Below, one piece after another: positions 16,798 through 24,107 of a DNA stretch of 64,000 nt. Each line of letters opens with the position of its first letter. Position 1 is the first letter of the stretch. The position numbers and the translations under genes are program-made. The notes below the pieces were generated by a model, which ran no database searches, was not told where the DNA came from, and was given only the letters and a program-made list of their open reading frames with translations. This DNA comes from CAZTLE01 sp964614415 (GTDB taxonomy: Bacteria > Bacteroidota > Bacteroidia > Flavobacteriales > Flavobacteriaceae): contig CAZTLE010000002.1 in assembly GCA_964614415.1 (NCBI GenBank), positions 1 to 64,000 of the forward strand. Reading direction: 5' to 3'.

Positions 16798-17808
16798 TTA
16801 ATTTCCGTACACTACGAATGTAAATGCACTGTCTCGAGCAGTACCGGAAGCATCCTGGATGCGAACGGTAAAAGTGTTGGCACTGGTGGTTTCGTATCCT
16901 GCGATTTCAGGAACACCAAATCCAATAGTAAATGGAGTAATCGTTACTATGGTGTTAGCCGGGTTTGAGTCCAGATCCAATGTAACTTCATATACACCTG
17001 TAGCAGAGTTGTTCACAGAAGTAATTCCGTAACCGGTAGAAATACCACCTAAAGAATCAATACTTCCGTAAGCAATTGGCACAGAGTTTCCGTAGATTCG
17101 GTTGACTGCCGGAGAAGCTGTTGTTTGTGTGATTTCCATATACCCATCGGTCGTCGTGTTTCCTGTTGCCAGGTCGATAGACATGTTAGTGGTACCGCCT
17201 GCCATGAAAAGCACATCGTCACCTACATCGGCATATCCGATACCCCATCCCGGGAAACCAGGAGAGTGCTGAGCGATCATTTTGTCCGGATTGGTAGTTC
17301 CCGATCCGAATAGTAGTACCTGACTACTTTCGCGACTGTGAAGAGCATAAGGTACACTACCCATGGCAGTTTCTCCTACGTCGGTTCCGTTAAGAGAAAC
17401 CTGCAACCATGGGTCGATATCCAACCAGTTAACGGTGGCAAGGGAGTTAATACTACCAATCTGAGCGGAGAATACACCATTCATATCGGTGTTAAGAGCA
17501 TGAGTTTCGTTGAATTGAGAAGCTCCACCGGCTCCATTTCTGATCTCGAAATCAACGGTTATCGCTGAGTTTACGATAAGGTTACCGCCGGCATCGCGAG
17601 CGACTGCCTGATAGTTGATAAGCTCGGCAGCGGGTTGACGAGTGGCAGTAGTAGTAGACGGTCCATTTTGAACAGCTGTGTTTACCGTTGTCAGATCGGC
17701 ATCACGCTGCTGGATATAATTGGAATTGCCTACGCCTTCATTTTGAGCGAATCCGCCCACGAAGGTAAACAAGGTTATAAGGGTAATTAAAGATATTTTA
17801 GTTTTCAT
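16798..17808 (-). CDS. exported protein with Bacteroidota adhesin/tail-like N-terminal module
   Basis: A 336-residue exported protein; the signal ends near VGGFAQ (residue 22). Residues about 62-155 contain a module common in large Bacteroidota surface proteins: INYQAVARDAGGNLI, a beta-strand ITVDFEIRNG, DMNGVFSAQIGS, and LQVSLNGTDVGETAMGSVPYAL. The C-terminal half is Gly/Thr/Ser-rich beta sequence ending without a visible T9SS domain. Its function is unknown; surface adhesion is a guess from relatives. The T9SS cargo gene at 17820 lies 11 bases upstream on the same strand, so they form an operon. Confidence 0.78.
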   Translation of the reverse strand: MKTKISLITLITLFTFVGGFAQNEGVGNSNYIQQRDADLTTVNTAVQNGPSTTTATRQPAAELINYQAVARDAGGNLIVNSAITVDFEIRNGAGGASQFNETHALNTDMNGVFSAQIGSINSLATVNWLDIDPWLQVSLNGTDVGETAMGSVPYALHSRESSQVLLFGSGTTNPDKMIAQHSPGFPGWGIGYADVGDDVLFMAGGTTNMSIDLATGNTTTDGYMEITQTTASPAVNRIYGNSVPIAYGSIDSLGGISTGYGITSVNNSATGVYEVTLDLDSNPANTIVTITPFTIGFGVPEIAGYETTSANTFTVRIQDASGTARDSAFTFVVYGN

Positions 17809-17819
17809 AATGCTAGTTT

Positions 17820-18314
17820 TTACTTTTTGATGATTTTAAATGTTTTGGATGATGAGGTACTCAGTCGAACAACTTTCAACATGTAAATACCTGCGCTGAA
17901 CGGACTAAAATTGATCATCTCGTTCGTGGAGCTGTTATTGAGCTCTTTGTGCATTACGGCTCTTCCATTGACGTCGTAAAGCATAATTTCGAAATCTTCT
18001 CCTGCGAGGTCCTCGAATGTAATATTCAGGAAATCGCTTACAGGGTTAGGATAGACAGTTGCTGAAGCATCGATGCCAAAGTCATCTGCGCTTAGAATCG
18101 CACCTTCTATGGCTCCTAACCAAAAGCCCTGTCCTAAGGACTCGCCGTTATCTATGTTTCCGATAACAGGTTCACCTACGGTAAAGCTTAATGTATTACC
18201 GCCTCCACTAATAGTTGCGCCCGAGTTGCCTATAACCGTTTGGCCGAGACTTTGGGCGAACCCTGCTGAAAACGAGAAGAAAGCAATGAGAACAAATAGA
18301 ATTGTTTTTTTCAT
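17820..18314 (-). CDS. small T9SS type A cargo protein
   Basis: A 164-residue exported protein with a signal peptide ending in SAGFAQ (residue 20), a short middle region (TVIGNSGATISGGGNTLSFT, then GEPVIGNIDNG), and a T9SS type A C-terminal domain: ATVYPNPVSDFLNITF, then YDVNGRAV, FSAGIYMLKVV and KTFKIIKK. Cargo with this tail crosses the outer membrane by the type IX system and is usually anchored to the surface. The short middle region is commonly found in front of adhesin-like genes in this phylum. It is the first gene of the pair running leftwards from the 18.3-18.7 kb regulatory spacer. Confidence 0.85.
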   Translation of the reverse strand: MKKTILFVLIAFFSFSAGFAQSLGQTVIGNSGATISGGGNTLSFTVGEPVIGNIDNGESLGQGFWLGAIEGAILSADDFGIDASATVYPNPVSDFLNITFEDLAGEDFEIMLYDVNGRAVMHKELNNSSTNEMINFSPFSAGIYMLKVVRLSTSSSKTFKIIKK

Positions 18315-18511
18315 AGTTTCTGGTTTAAATGATTAATGATTTTTGCTAGTTTTTTCATAGGCATGTTGTTTTGATACTTATGTTGTAATTGTTGGATACA
18401 AAGTTGTTGATGTCACGCCTTCCAATCAAGAGTCAAATGGTTGAAAATCAGTCCGTCAAATTCTCTTTAATCGTCGGAGTAATGCCCTTTTCAACTATTG
18501 GGGATAACCCG

Positions 18512-18545
18512 TAATTGTTTTGGGGTATTTTCCCCATGACAATTA
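18512..18545. promoter_or_regulatory. 34-base imperfect palindrome, candidate operator or hairpin
   Basis: Outer arms TAATTGT (18512-18518) and ACAATTA (18539-18545) are perfect complements. After a two-base mismatch on each side, TGGGG (18521-18525) pairs with CCCCA (18532-18536) around TATTTT. The symmetric layout suits a dimeric regulator. A terminator role is unlikely, with no T-run following and no gene ending nearby. Confidence 0.6.
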
Positions 18546-18623
18546 GGATAAATCCCTTTTCTATTAGTGGTAATTCCCTCTTTTTGGTTAACACAATTTA
18601 GCGTAAATTATTGATTTTTAAGG

Positions 18624-18655
18624 TATTGTATGTAACAATATGTAGGTCGTATGTA
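18624..18655. promoter_or_regulatory. TATTGT-N5-ACAATA inverted repeat and TATGTA direct repeats
   Basis: A perfect inverted repeat TATTGT (18624-18629), ATGTA, ACAATA (18635-18640). TATGTA occurs at 18629, 18639 and 18650, one helical turn apart, and GTATGTAAC occurs twice 21 bases apart (18628 and 18649). It lies 63 bases before the lipoprotein ATG, a natural place for an activator site. Confidence 0.5.
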
Positions 18656-18717
18656 ACTGTCCGGCATTCTTAACCAATTTTTATATCTACTTTTACGTAA
18701 ACCTTAAACTAGACGTC

Positions 18718-19206
18718 ATGAAAACAACTAACAAGTCAATCTTATTTATTCTGGTGGTAGCTCTGAGTGTTCTCAGCTTCGCATCTTGCGAAGTCAAACC
18801 GGAACCGCCGGCACAGGTATTGAGTCCTGAAGAGGCCAACCGACTTGAAGAGGAGTACGAATCCACTCGCTGGGAGATAATCAACGCAGCTTTGGATATT
18901 CGCGACACTCGTGAGTTTTGGTTCTCACTGGATTCACTGAAGAAATACATTGAATATGTGGAGTACGAGGCCGAAAAAAGAGGAAGGTCCAATTTGGGTA
19001 TCCGTGTATATTTTGCGGCCTATCCTGACGATAGCAACTACCCCCAACCGGGATTTTCTACCGTCTTCATGGTGCCTACGGCAAGGGCAGAGAGTTCTGG
19101 CCTGCAACGAGGATTTTTCCCGATGCAAGAAGGGAACGAGAACTTAGACAGTATTCCCGCCTTTAACTATGGTCATGGCGGACAGCCCCCGAATGATTAT
19201 GAATAG
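18718..19206 (+). CDS. lipoprotein of unknown function
   Basis: A 162-residue lipoprotein with lipobox LSFASC (Cys about residue 23). The mature part starts with a Pro-rich linker (EVKPEPPAQVLSPEE), continues with a charged helical region (EEANRLEEEYESTRWEI, then SLDSLKKYIEYVEYEAE), a strand-rich part (LGIRVYFAAYPDD, then FSTVFMVPTA) and a low-complexity end (GHGGQPPNDYE). No family recognised. It is the first gene of a rightward cluster with a 7-TM protein and a two-component system, and could be a periplasmic accessory of that sensor. Confidence 0.72.
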   Translation: MKTTNKSILFILVVALSVLSFASCEVKPEPPAQVLSPEEANRLEEEYESTRWEIINAALDIRDTREFWFSLDSLKKYIEYVEYEAEKRGRSNLGIRVYFAAYPDDSNYPQPGFSTVFMVPTARAESSGLQRGFFPMQEGNENLDSIPAFNYGHGGQPPNDYE

Positions 19207-19248
19207 AACCTGACCGAGAGCTAAGCATTAAGAAGTACCATAGAGAAT

Positions 19249-19890
19249 ATGGAAATACAAATATTACCTTTTGTAGTGACCTTGTTGGAATTACTGGCAG
19301 CTATTTTTGCGCTGGTCCATTATGACAAGTATAAAGGTTCTAAGGAGGGTATTTTTCTATATTTTCTATGGTACACTTTCTTACTGGATGTGACGGGAGC
19401 TGTGCTGGGCTATGGTTTTGAACAAAACAATATTTGGTTGTACAACGCTTACACCATTACGAGCTTTTCGTTCTATTTCTATTGGTACAGTACGATCCTT
19501 GAACGAAAAGGACCAAAAATTGCTATTCCCATTTTTGTAGCGGTTTTCGTTATTGTAGCCGTGGCCAGCCTGTTCGTTCAGAAATGGTTGGAGTATCACT
19601 CGTATACCTTTGCTACCGGGGCGTTATTCGTTCTGGTACTCACAGTGATCCACTTCTATCAATTACTACGCAGTGATGAGGTACTCAATATAAAACACAA
19701 ACTTAGCTTCTGGATTTCTACCGGCTTATTACTGTTTTATATGGGGATGATCCCCTTGATGCTTTTGTCCAAATATTTAGGTTTTGGAGGAGGTAGTTAC
19801 TATATTATACTGGTGAGCCTTAATGCCATCTTGTATGGCTGCTATATCATTGGTTTCGTATGGACGAAAAAGAAGTACAATCGTTTCTGA
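19249..19890 (+). CDS. seven-TM membrane protein, unknown
   Basis: A 213-residue protein with seven hydrophobic segments (roughly 5-25, 33-57, 62-84, 91-111, 117-138, 150-175, 183-205) and short loops, with no soluble domain and no recognised family signature. The stop codon lies 31 bases inside the downstream histidine kinase gene, implying tight translational coupling. Because that kinase has only one TM helix and no sensor domain, a natural inference is that this protein supplies the sensing part. A transport role cannot be excluded. Confidence 0.75.
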   Translation: MEIQILPFVVTLLELLAAIFALVHYDKYKGSKEGIFLYFLWYTFLLDVTGAVLGYGFEQNNIWLYNAYTITSFSFYFYWYSTILERKGPKIAIPIFVAVFVIVAVASLFVQKWLEYHSYTFATGALFVLVLTVIHFYQLLRSDEVLNIKHKLSFWISTGLLLFYMGMIPLMLLSKYLGFGGGSYYIILVSLNAILYGCYIIGFVWTKKKYNRF

Positions 19891-20627
19891 TCATCTTTTC
19901 GGTGGTGGCCTTTTTCCTGGCTCTGACCGTAATCTTGCTCTTCTCGATTTTTCAGAAACGAAAGAATAAACTGCTTAGGGAACAGGAGAACGCGAAGAAC
20001 CGTTTTCGCCAGGAACTTATTGAATCCCAGGTGGAGATCCGTGAAGAAACCTTGCGCAACATTAGTTGGGAATTGCACGATAACATAGGTCAGTTGTTAA
20101 CCTTAGCCAAAATTCAATTACAAAATGCCGGGGATCCCGGTCAGATAGAGGAAGCGGCAGATACCATAGGGACCAGCCTTGATGAACTTAGAAGTCTGTC
20201 CAAGCTCATTAATCCCGATATTTTAGCCAATTTATCGTTGGTAGAGGCCCTACAGTTGGAAATAGAGCGTTTCAATCGCATGAAATACCTTGATGCCACT
20301 TTGATGTGCTCCAACTGCGATTTTGAAATGGATAATAAGGTGGAGATCATTATCTTTAGGATATTGCAGGAGTTCTTTACCAATACGGCAAAGCATTCAA
20401 AAGCTTCAAAGCTGTCGGTAGAACTGTACAATGACGGGGAGATATTGCGCATCGAAGCCAGAGATAATGGTATTGGGTTTGACCCCGAGAGCGTGGAGCC
20501 TAAGAAAGGTATTGGACTAAGCAACATTCTCAACAGGGCGGAGCTTATCCATGCCGATGTAGAAATTAAGTCAAAAAAAGGAGAAGGTACGCAGTTGAGC
20601 CTTTCCTATAAACTAAACGCGTCATGA
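19860..20627 (+). CDS. sensor histidine kinase, HisKA_3 (NarX/DesK type)
   Basis: A 255-residue kinase with one TM helix (about 9-31) and virtually no extracytoplasmic part. A coiled coil (about 32-65) leads into the HisKA_3 phosphoacceptor, His73 in SWELHDNIGQLL. The HATPase domain has an N-box-like QEFFTNTAKHSKAS, the G1 motif ARDNGIGFDPE and the G2 stretch KGIGLSNILNRAELI. It overlaps the 7-TM gene by 31 bases and the response regulator gene by 4 bases (ATGA), which supports a single signalling unit. The ATG at 19860 is the most natural start for the TM helix. Confidence 0.9.
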   Translation: MDEKEVQSFLIIFSVVAFFLALTVILLFSIFQKRKNKLLREQENAKNRFRQELIESQVEIREETLRNISWELHDNIGQLLTLAKIQLQNAGDPGQIEEAADTIGTSLDELRSLSKLINPDILANLSLVEALQLEIERFNRMKYLDATLMCSNCDFEMDNKVEIIIFRILQEFFTNTAKHSKASKLSVELYNDGEILRIEARDNGIGFDPESVEPKKGIGLSNILNRAELIHADVEIKSKKGEGTQLSLSYKLNAS

Positions 20628-21262
20628 AGTATTCAGTAGTGGTTGTTGATGATCATATACTCCTTTCACAAGCCATTGGAGGGCTGGTAGAAGGGTTTGA
20701 ACAATTCAAAGTGCTGTATACCTGTAAAAACGGACAGGAACTCATTCAAATGTTTGAAAACCCCAAGAACGTGCCGGATATCGTCCTTATGGATGTAAAT
20801 ATGCCCATACTTAACGGGATTGAGACCACAGCGCATCTCACGGAGCATTTTCCCGATGTAAAAGTGCTGGCCCTGTCCATAGAAGAGGATGAGACCACCA
20901 TTCTAAAGATGCTGCGTGCCGGAGCCAAGGGATACCTTATGAAAGACGTCAAGAAGACCGAATTGTATGACGCGCTGCTCGAAGTGCTGAAGCGTGGATA
21001 TTACCATACCAATACGGTCGCGAAAGTACTGGTCGATTCCCTTGGAAAAAAGGAAGATTCCGTTGCGTCGCTGAAGGAACGTGAAATCGAATTTATTAAG
21101 CATGCCTGCACTGAAATGACCTACAAAGAGATCGCCGATGTCATGTGTCTTAGTCCCAAGACCATCGAAGGGTATCGCAATGCACTGTTCGAAAAGCTAA
21201 ACCTTCGGAATCGAACAGGTCTGGTGATCTACGCCATTAAAAATAAAATATTTGTACCCTAG
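20624..21262 (+). CDS. LuxR/NarL-type response regulator
   Basis: A 212-residue two-domain regulator. The receiver domain (about 1-125) has the acidic pair at 9-10, the phosphoacceptor Asp57 in DIVLMDVNMP and the conserved Lys in GYLMKDVKK. The C-terminal LuxR-type HTH (about 148-212) reads LKEREIEFIKHAC, then MTYKEIADVMCLSPKTIEGY. It overlaps the kinase by ATGA and is surely its partner. Candidate binding sites are the symmetric elements in 18315-18717. The stop shares the palindrome CTAG with the convergent O-methyltransferase gene. Confidence 0.92.
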   Translation: MKYSVVVVDDHILLSQAIGGLVEGFEQFKVLYTCKNGQELIQMFENPKNVPDIVLMDVNMPILNGIETTAHLTEHFPDVKVLALSIEEDETTILKMLRAGAKGYLMKDVKKTELYDALLEVLKRGYYHTNTVAKVLVDSLGKKEDSVASLKEREIEFIKHACTEMTYKEIADVMCLSPKTIEGYRNALFEKLNLRNRTGLVIYAIKNKIFVP

Positions 21263-21900
21263 CGGACCCGGGAAATCGTAAGTCCGTCCCTTATGGGGAG
21301 CAATACGGTTTCCAATTGAGGATGTTCGTTTAACAGACGGTTATACGCTACCAGGGCCTTTGTGTCTTCGTCGTCGTCTGCAATGGGTTCGGTTACCTTT
21401 CCACTCCAGAGCACATTATCACTTAGTATTACCGAACCTGATTTCAGCTTCGGCATCACGATTTCCAGGTAATTTGGATAGTTGTTCTTATCGGCATCGA
21501 TGAAGACAAGGTCGAAGGTGAGCTCCATTTTCGGAATGAGATCAAGCGCATTAGCCACATATTGAATGATGCGATCCCCATAACCTGACTTGTCAAAATA
21601 TTTCCGCTGAAAATCGTACAACTCCTCGTTGATGTCAATCGTGTGAATTTGGCCGTCGGATTGCATTCCTTCTGCCAGACAAAGGGCCGAATAACCGGTA
21701 TATGTCCCTATCTCCAGAATGTTCCTGGGTCCGATAAGCTTGGAAAGCATACTTAGCACACGGCCTTGCAAATGCCCGCTAAGCATGCGTGGTTGGAGTA
21801 TTTTTTGCCAGGTTTCACGATTGAGCTCCTGCAGCAGTTCCGGTTCGGCCTGTGTATGTGCTTCTACGTATTCGTCTATTTTTTTTGGGAGAAAATCCAT
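21259..21900 (-). CDS. O-methyltransferase, caffeoyl-CoA type
   Basis: A 213-residue class I methyltransferase of the Methyltransf_3 family, metal-dependent in relatives. Motif I is NILEIGTYTGYSALCLAEGM, the DINEEL acidic end follows, and the metal-binding VFIDADKNNY segment is present with SGSVILSDNVLWSGKV after it. Bacterial members methylate catechol-type compounds in vitro; no natural substrate can be given. It shares a CTAG with the regulator gene on the other strand and lies downstream of the kynurenine operon on the same strand after a 114-base repeat-rich gap. Confidence 0.88.
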   Translation of the reverse strand: MDFLPKKIDEYVEAHTQAEPELLQELNRETWQKILQPRMLSGHLQGRVLSMLSKLIGPRNILEIGTYTGYSALCLAEGMQSDGQIHTIDINEELYDFQRKYFDKSGYGDRIIQYVANALDLIPKMELTFDLVFIDADKNNYPNYLEIVMPKLKSGSVILSDNVLWSGKVTEPIADDDEDTKALVAYNRLLNEHPQLETVLLPIRDGLTISRVR

Positions 21901-21946
21901 TGGTATTGGGTAGTTGTTAGTTATTAGTGGTTTGAAGAAAGTCTTT

Positions 21947-22011
21947 TGGAATTTGAAATTTGGATTTTGGAATTTTCACCCTGAGTCTGTCGAAGGGTGG
22001 ATTTTGGAATT
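21947..22011. repeat. composite repeat: heptamers around a family A inverted repeat
   Basis: Four 7-base units (TGGAATT, TGAAATT, TGGATTT, TGGAATT; 21947-21974) precede a family A inverted repeat CACCC...GGGTG (21977-21999, core TGAGTCTGTCGAA). Two more units (TGGATTT, TGGAATT) follow up to 22011, a few bases from the ACMSD stop codon. Confidence 0.8.
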
Positions 22012-22014
22012 TCC

Positions 22015-23100
22015 TCACGAGGTGATCCTCTCAATCATCTTTTGTTTTCCTTCTTCATCATCACCCCACAGCCATTGTAACACATTGTCTTCCCACATGG
22101 CATCGCATTCGGCATCGGTGAGAATATCCCGTTGCATGGCCAGATCCAGTATCTTGCCCGGATAGGATGATTGTGGCTCGCTTTCCATTTCCCCCAGGGG
22201 ATACGGATCGTCCAACCCCACTAATACCTGACTGGAAGACTGATTCTCAACCAGAAGCTTTAGGGATCCCGTGTCATGCACCAACGTGTCGAAGAAAATA
22301 TTTTTATGTCCTACCGATTTCCGTGGATGCACTTTTCCTTCAAATAGATCCGGCCGGCCGTCAAATCCCTGAATGCGCCGCCCCAGGTTGATTTGCGCCA
22401 ATTGTCCGCCATGTGCAAAGCAGGTGCGCATATTCGGGTACTTATCGGCATAGCCGTTTAACGTTAGGAAATGATAGGCATCGGCACACTGCGCAAGCAT
22501 CCAGATGAGATGGAAACGCCAGGCGGTATTTTCCAGTAGAATGAACTTTTCACCGTCGTACGGGTGAATTTCAACTGCCAAATTGTACTTACTGGCCAAC
22601 TCGAAGATAGGCTCATTCTCTTCGTCGAAAATACAGCGCCAGGTTCCGATAGTGTCCATGTAGTGTGTAGGCAGACACAGTAGTTGCATGCCTAATTTTT
22701 CAACACAACGTTCGATTTCCCACATAGCACCTCGGACAAAACCCGGGTGAACCACAAACCCACAAGTGAATTTGGACGGATGATCATGCTGTATACTCGC
22801 GTTGAAATCATTTTGAAAGCGCAAAGCCTGCTTCATTTCTTCCACACGCAAACCGTTGCCGTACAACTGGGAAAGGTTGAGCACAACAGCATGGTCGATG
22901 TTGTACTTTTCCATCCATTCCAGCTTCTCGTCCAGGAAGAAACTTGAATCTGTCACCGGACGGCTCCAATTTTTCTGAAGCATGAATTTACGGTCTTTGT
23001 CTACCCAGAATATTTCCTTGTCCTTCATGAATTGTGGAATCTGCTCCGGATAAGGCAGAAGGTGGGAATGTCCGTTAATACGTAGCTTGCGTTTTGCCAT
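22015..23100 (-). CDS. amidohydrolase-family decarboxylase (ACMSD)
   Basis: Likely 2-amino-3-carboxymuconate-6-semialdehyde decarboxylase, which converts the ring-opened product of 3-hydroxyanthranilate to 2-aminomuconate semialdehyde. The 361-residue protein has the zinc-binding HxH (INGHSHLLP, near residue 10), further His ligands in VEIHPYDG and CFAHGGQ, and the catalytic/metal Asp in VGLDDPYPLG. It is the last gene of a leftward operon with kynU, kmo, a RidA deaminase and a semialdehyde dehydrogenase, which strongly supports the ACMSD call over other amidohydrolases. It starts 9 bases after the SDR gene. Confidence 0.88.
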   Translation of the reverse strand: MAKRKLRINGHSHLLPYPEQIPQFMKDKEIFWVDKDRKFMLQKNWSRPVTDSSFFLDEKLEWMEKYNIDHAVVLNLSQLYGNGLRVEEMKQALRFQNDFNASIQHDHPSKFTCGFVVHPGFVRGAMWEIERCVEKLGMQLLCLPTHYMDTIGTWRCIFDEENEPIFELASKYNLAVEIHPYDGEKFILLENTAWRFHLIWMLAQCADAYHFLTLNGYADKYPNMRTCFAHGGQLAQINLGRRIQGFDGRPDLFEGKVHPRKSVGHKNIFFDTLVHDTGSLKLLVENQSSSQVLVGLDDPYPLGEMESEPQSSYPGKILDLAMQRDILTDAECDAMWEDNVLQWLWGDDEEGKQKMIERITS

Positions 23101-23109
23101 AGCCTAAAG

Positions 23110-23895
23110 TTACAAAGATTTGGTGCGACCGCCGTCCACGGGCAGGTTAATTCCGCTAATGTAGCTAGCAGCTTCACTGGCTAAAAAGGCTACTGCATTG
23201 GCTACTTCTCCCGGTTGTGCAAAGCGGCGGGCGGGAACGATATTCTTCATGAATTCACTAGCTTCTTCTTCGGTTTTGTTGAATTTCTTTGATGCGCTCG
23301 CAATGATATCGGCCAATCGGTCAGTAGCTGTAAAGCCAGGTAGCACATTGTTTACCGTAATTCCGAAGGGGCCTAGTTCATTAGCCAGGGTTTTACTCCA
23401 GTTGGCTACGGCACCCCGTATGGTATTGCTTACACCCAGTCCGTCAATTGGCTGCTTCACAGAAGTGGAGATGATATTGATAATACGACCGTAATCCGCT
23501 TGTTTCATTCCCGGTACCAGGGCTTGCGTGAGGATGTGATTGCATATCAGGTGCTGCTGAAAAGCGCGTTCAAATTCATCGGTTGCAGCAGAGAAGATCG
23601 GACCTCCTTTGGGGCCTCCCGTATTATTGATCAGGATGTGAAACGTTTTTTGTGCCGCAATAAGCTGTGCTTTTTCGCGCAATTCTTCGGCATTTGAGAA
23701 ATCTGCCACAAAATAATTGTGTTTCTGACCCTGCTCATGGGACAGTTCGATAAGTGTTTCCTTGAGCTTTTCTTCATTTCGTGCCACCAGGGTAACGGTT
23801 GCACCCAGAGCGGCCAACTGCTTAGCAGAAGCCTTCCCGATACCGGCCGTACTTCCGCAGACCAGCGCATTTTTATTAGTAAGATCCAGGTTCAT
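23110..23895 (-). CDS. SDR-family oxidoreductase with altered catalytic residues
   Basis: A 261-residue short-chain dehydrogenase/reductase fold: cofactor loop GSTAGIGKA (14-22), NNTGG (90-94), and the active-site strand GRIINIIS with Ser143. Aligning to FabG-like enzymes, the catalytic Tyr position is Ser156 and the Lys position Arg160 (LGVSNTIRGAVANWSKTL). The C-terminal PVDGG is normal. I know of an SDR subgroup annotated 3-oxoacyl reductase-like with this change, whose reaction is unclear. Its place between the semialdehyde dehydrogenase and ACMSD genes suggests a part in 3-hydroxyanthranilate breakdown, but no step obviously needs it. Confidence 0.85.
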   Translation of the reverse strand: MNLDLTNKNALVCGSTAGIGKASAKQLAALGATVTLVARNEEKLKETLIELSHEQGQKHNYFVADFSNAEELREKAQLIAAQKTFHILINNTGGPKGGPIFSAATDEFERAFQQHLICNHILTQALVPGMKQADYGRIINIISTSVKQPIDGLGVSNTIRGAVANWSKTLANELGPFGITVNNVLPGFTATDRLADIIASASKKFNKTEEEASEFMKNIVPARRFAQPGEVANAVAFLASEAASYISGINLPVDGGRTKSL

Positions 23896-23908
23896 ATATT
23901 ATCTTATG

Positions 23909-24015
23909 TTGATTCGTTTATTCGTTGATTTGTTTTTTTGTTGATTCGCCTGCCTGCCGACGGGCAGGTTTAATTGGTGAATCGTTTAATTGTTGAATCG
24001 GTTAATCGGTGAATT
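23909..24015. repeat. composite repeat: octamers around a family B inverted repeat
   Basis: Five 8-base units (TTGATTCG, TTTATTCG, TTGATTTG, TTTTTTTG, TTGATTCG; 23909-23948), then a family B inverted repeat CCTGCC...GGCAGG (23949-23970), then six further 8-base units such as GTTTAATT, GGTGAATC and GTTGAATC (23968-24015). The block lies inside the kynurenine operon, between the SDR and dehydrogenase genes. Confidence 0.8.
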
Positions 24016-24065
24016 GTTTGGTAATTTTGCTCTAACTTCTAGTCTCTATTTTCTCATTTCTAATT

Positions 24066-24107
24066 CCTCAAGCCTCAAGCCTCACACCTCAAGCCTCACA
24101 CCTCACT
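24066..24107. repeat. CCTCANN heptamer array overlapping the end of the dehydrogenase gene
   Basis: Six 7-base units: CCTCAAG, CCTCAAG, CCTCACA, CCTCAAG, CCTCACA, CCTCACT. The last two extend past the stop codon (24096-24098) and encode the final residues of the aldehyde dehydrogenase. Confidence 0.82.

Larger units (their letters stand above)
18315..18717. other. 403-base divergent intergenic region rich in symmetric motifs
   Basis: No open frame of note. It separates the T9SS cargo gene (leftward) from the lipoprotein/two-component operon (rightward). It contains a 34-base imperfect palindrome at 18512-18545, several GGG-N4-6-CCC motifs nearby (for example GGGGATAACCC at 18500-18510 and GGATAAATCC at 18546-18555), and a block of TATGTA repeats at 18624-18655. 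No exact TAnnTTTG box is seen facing either gene. Confidence 0.7.

Noticed and set aside
18512..18545. Palindrome read as a terminator
   Set aside because: No gene ends nearby on either side and there is no T-run after either arm; genes diverge from this region.
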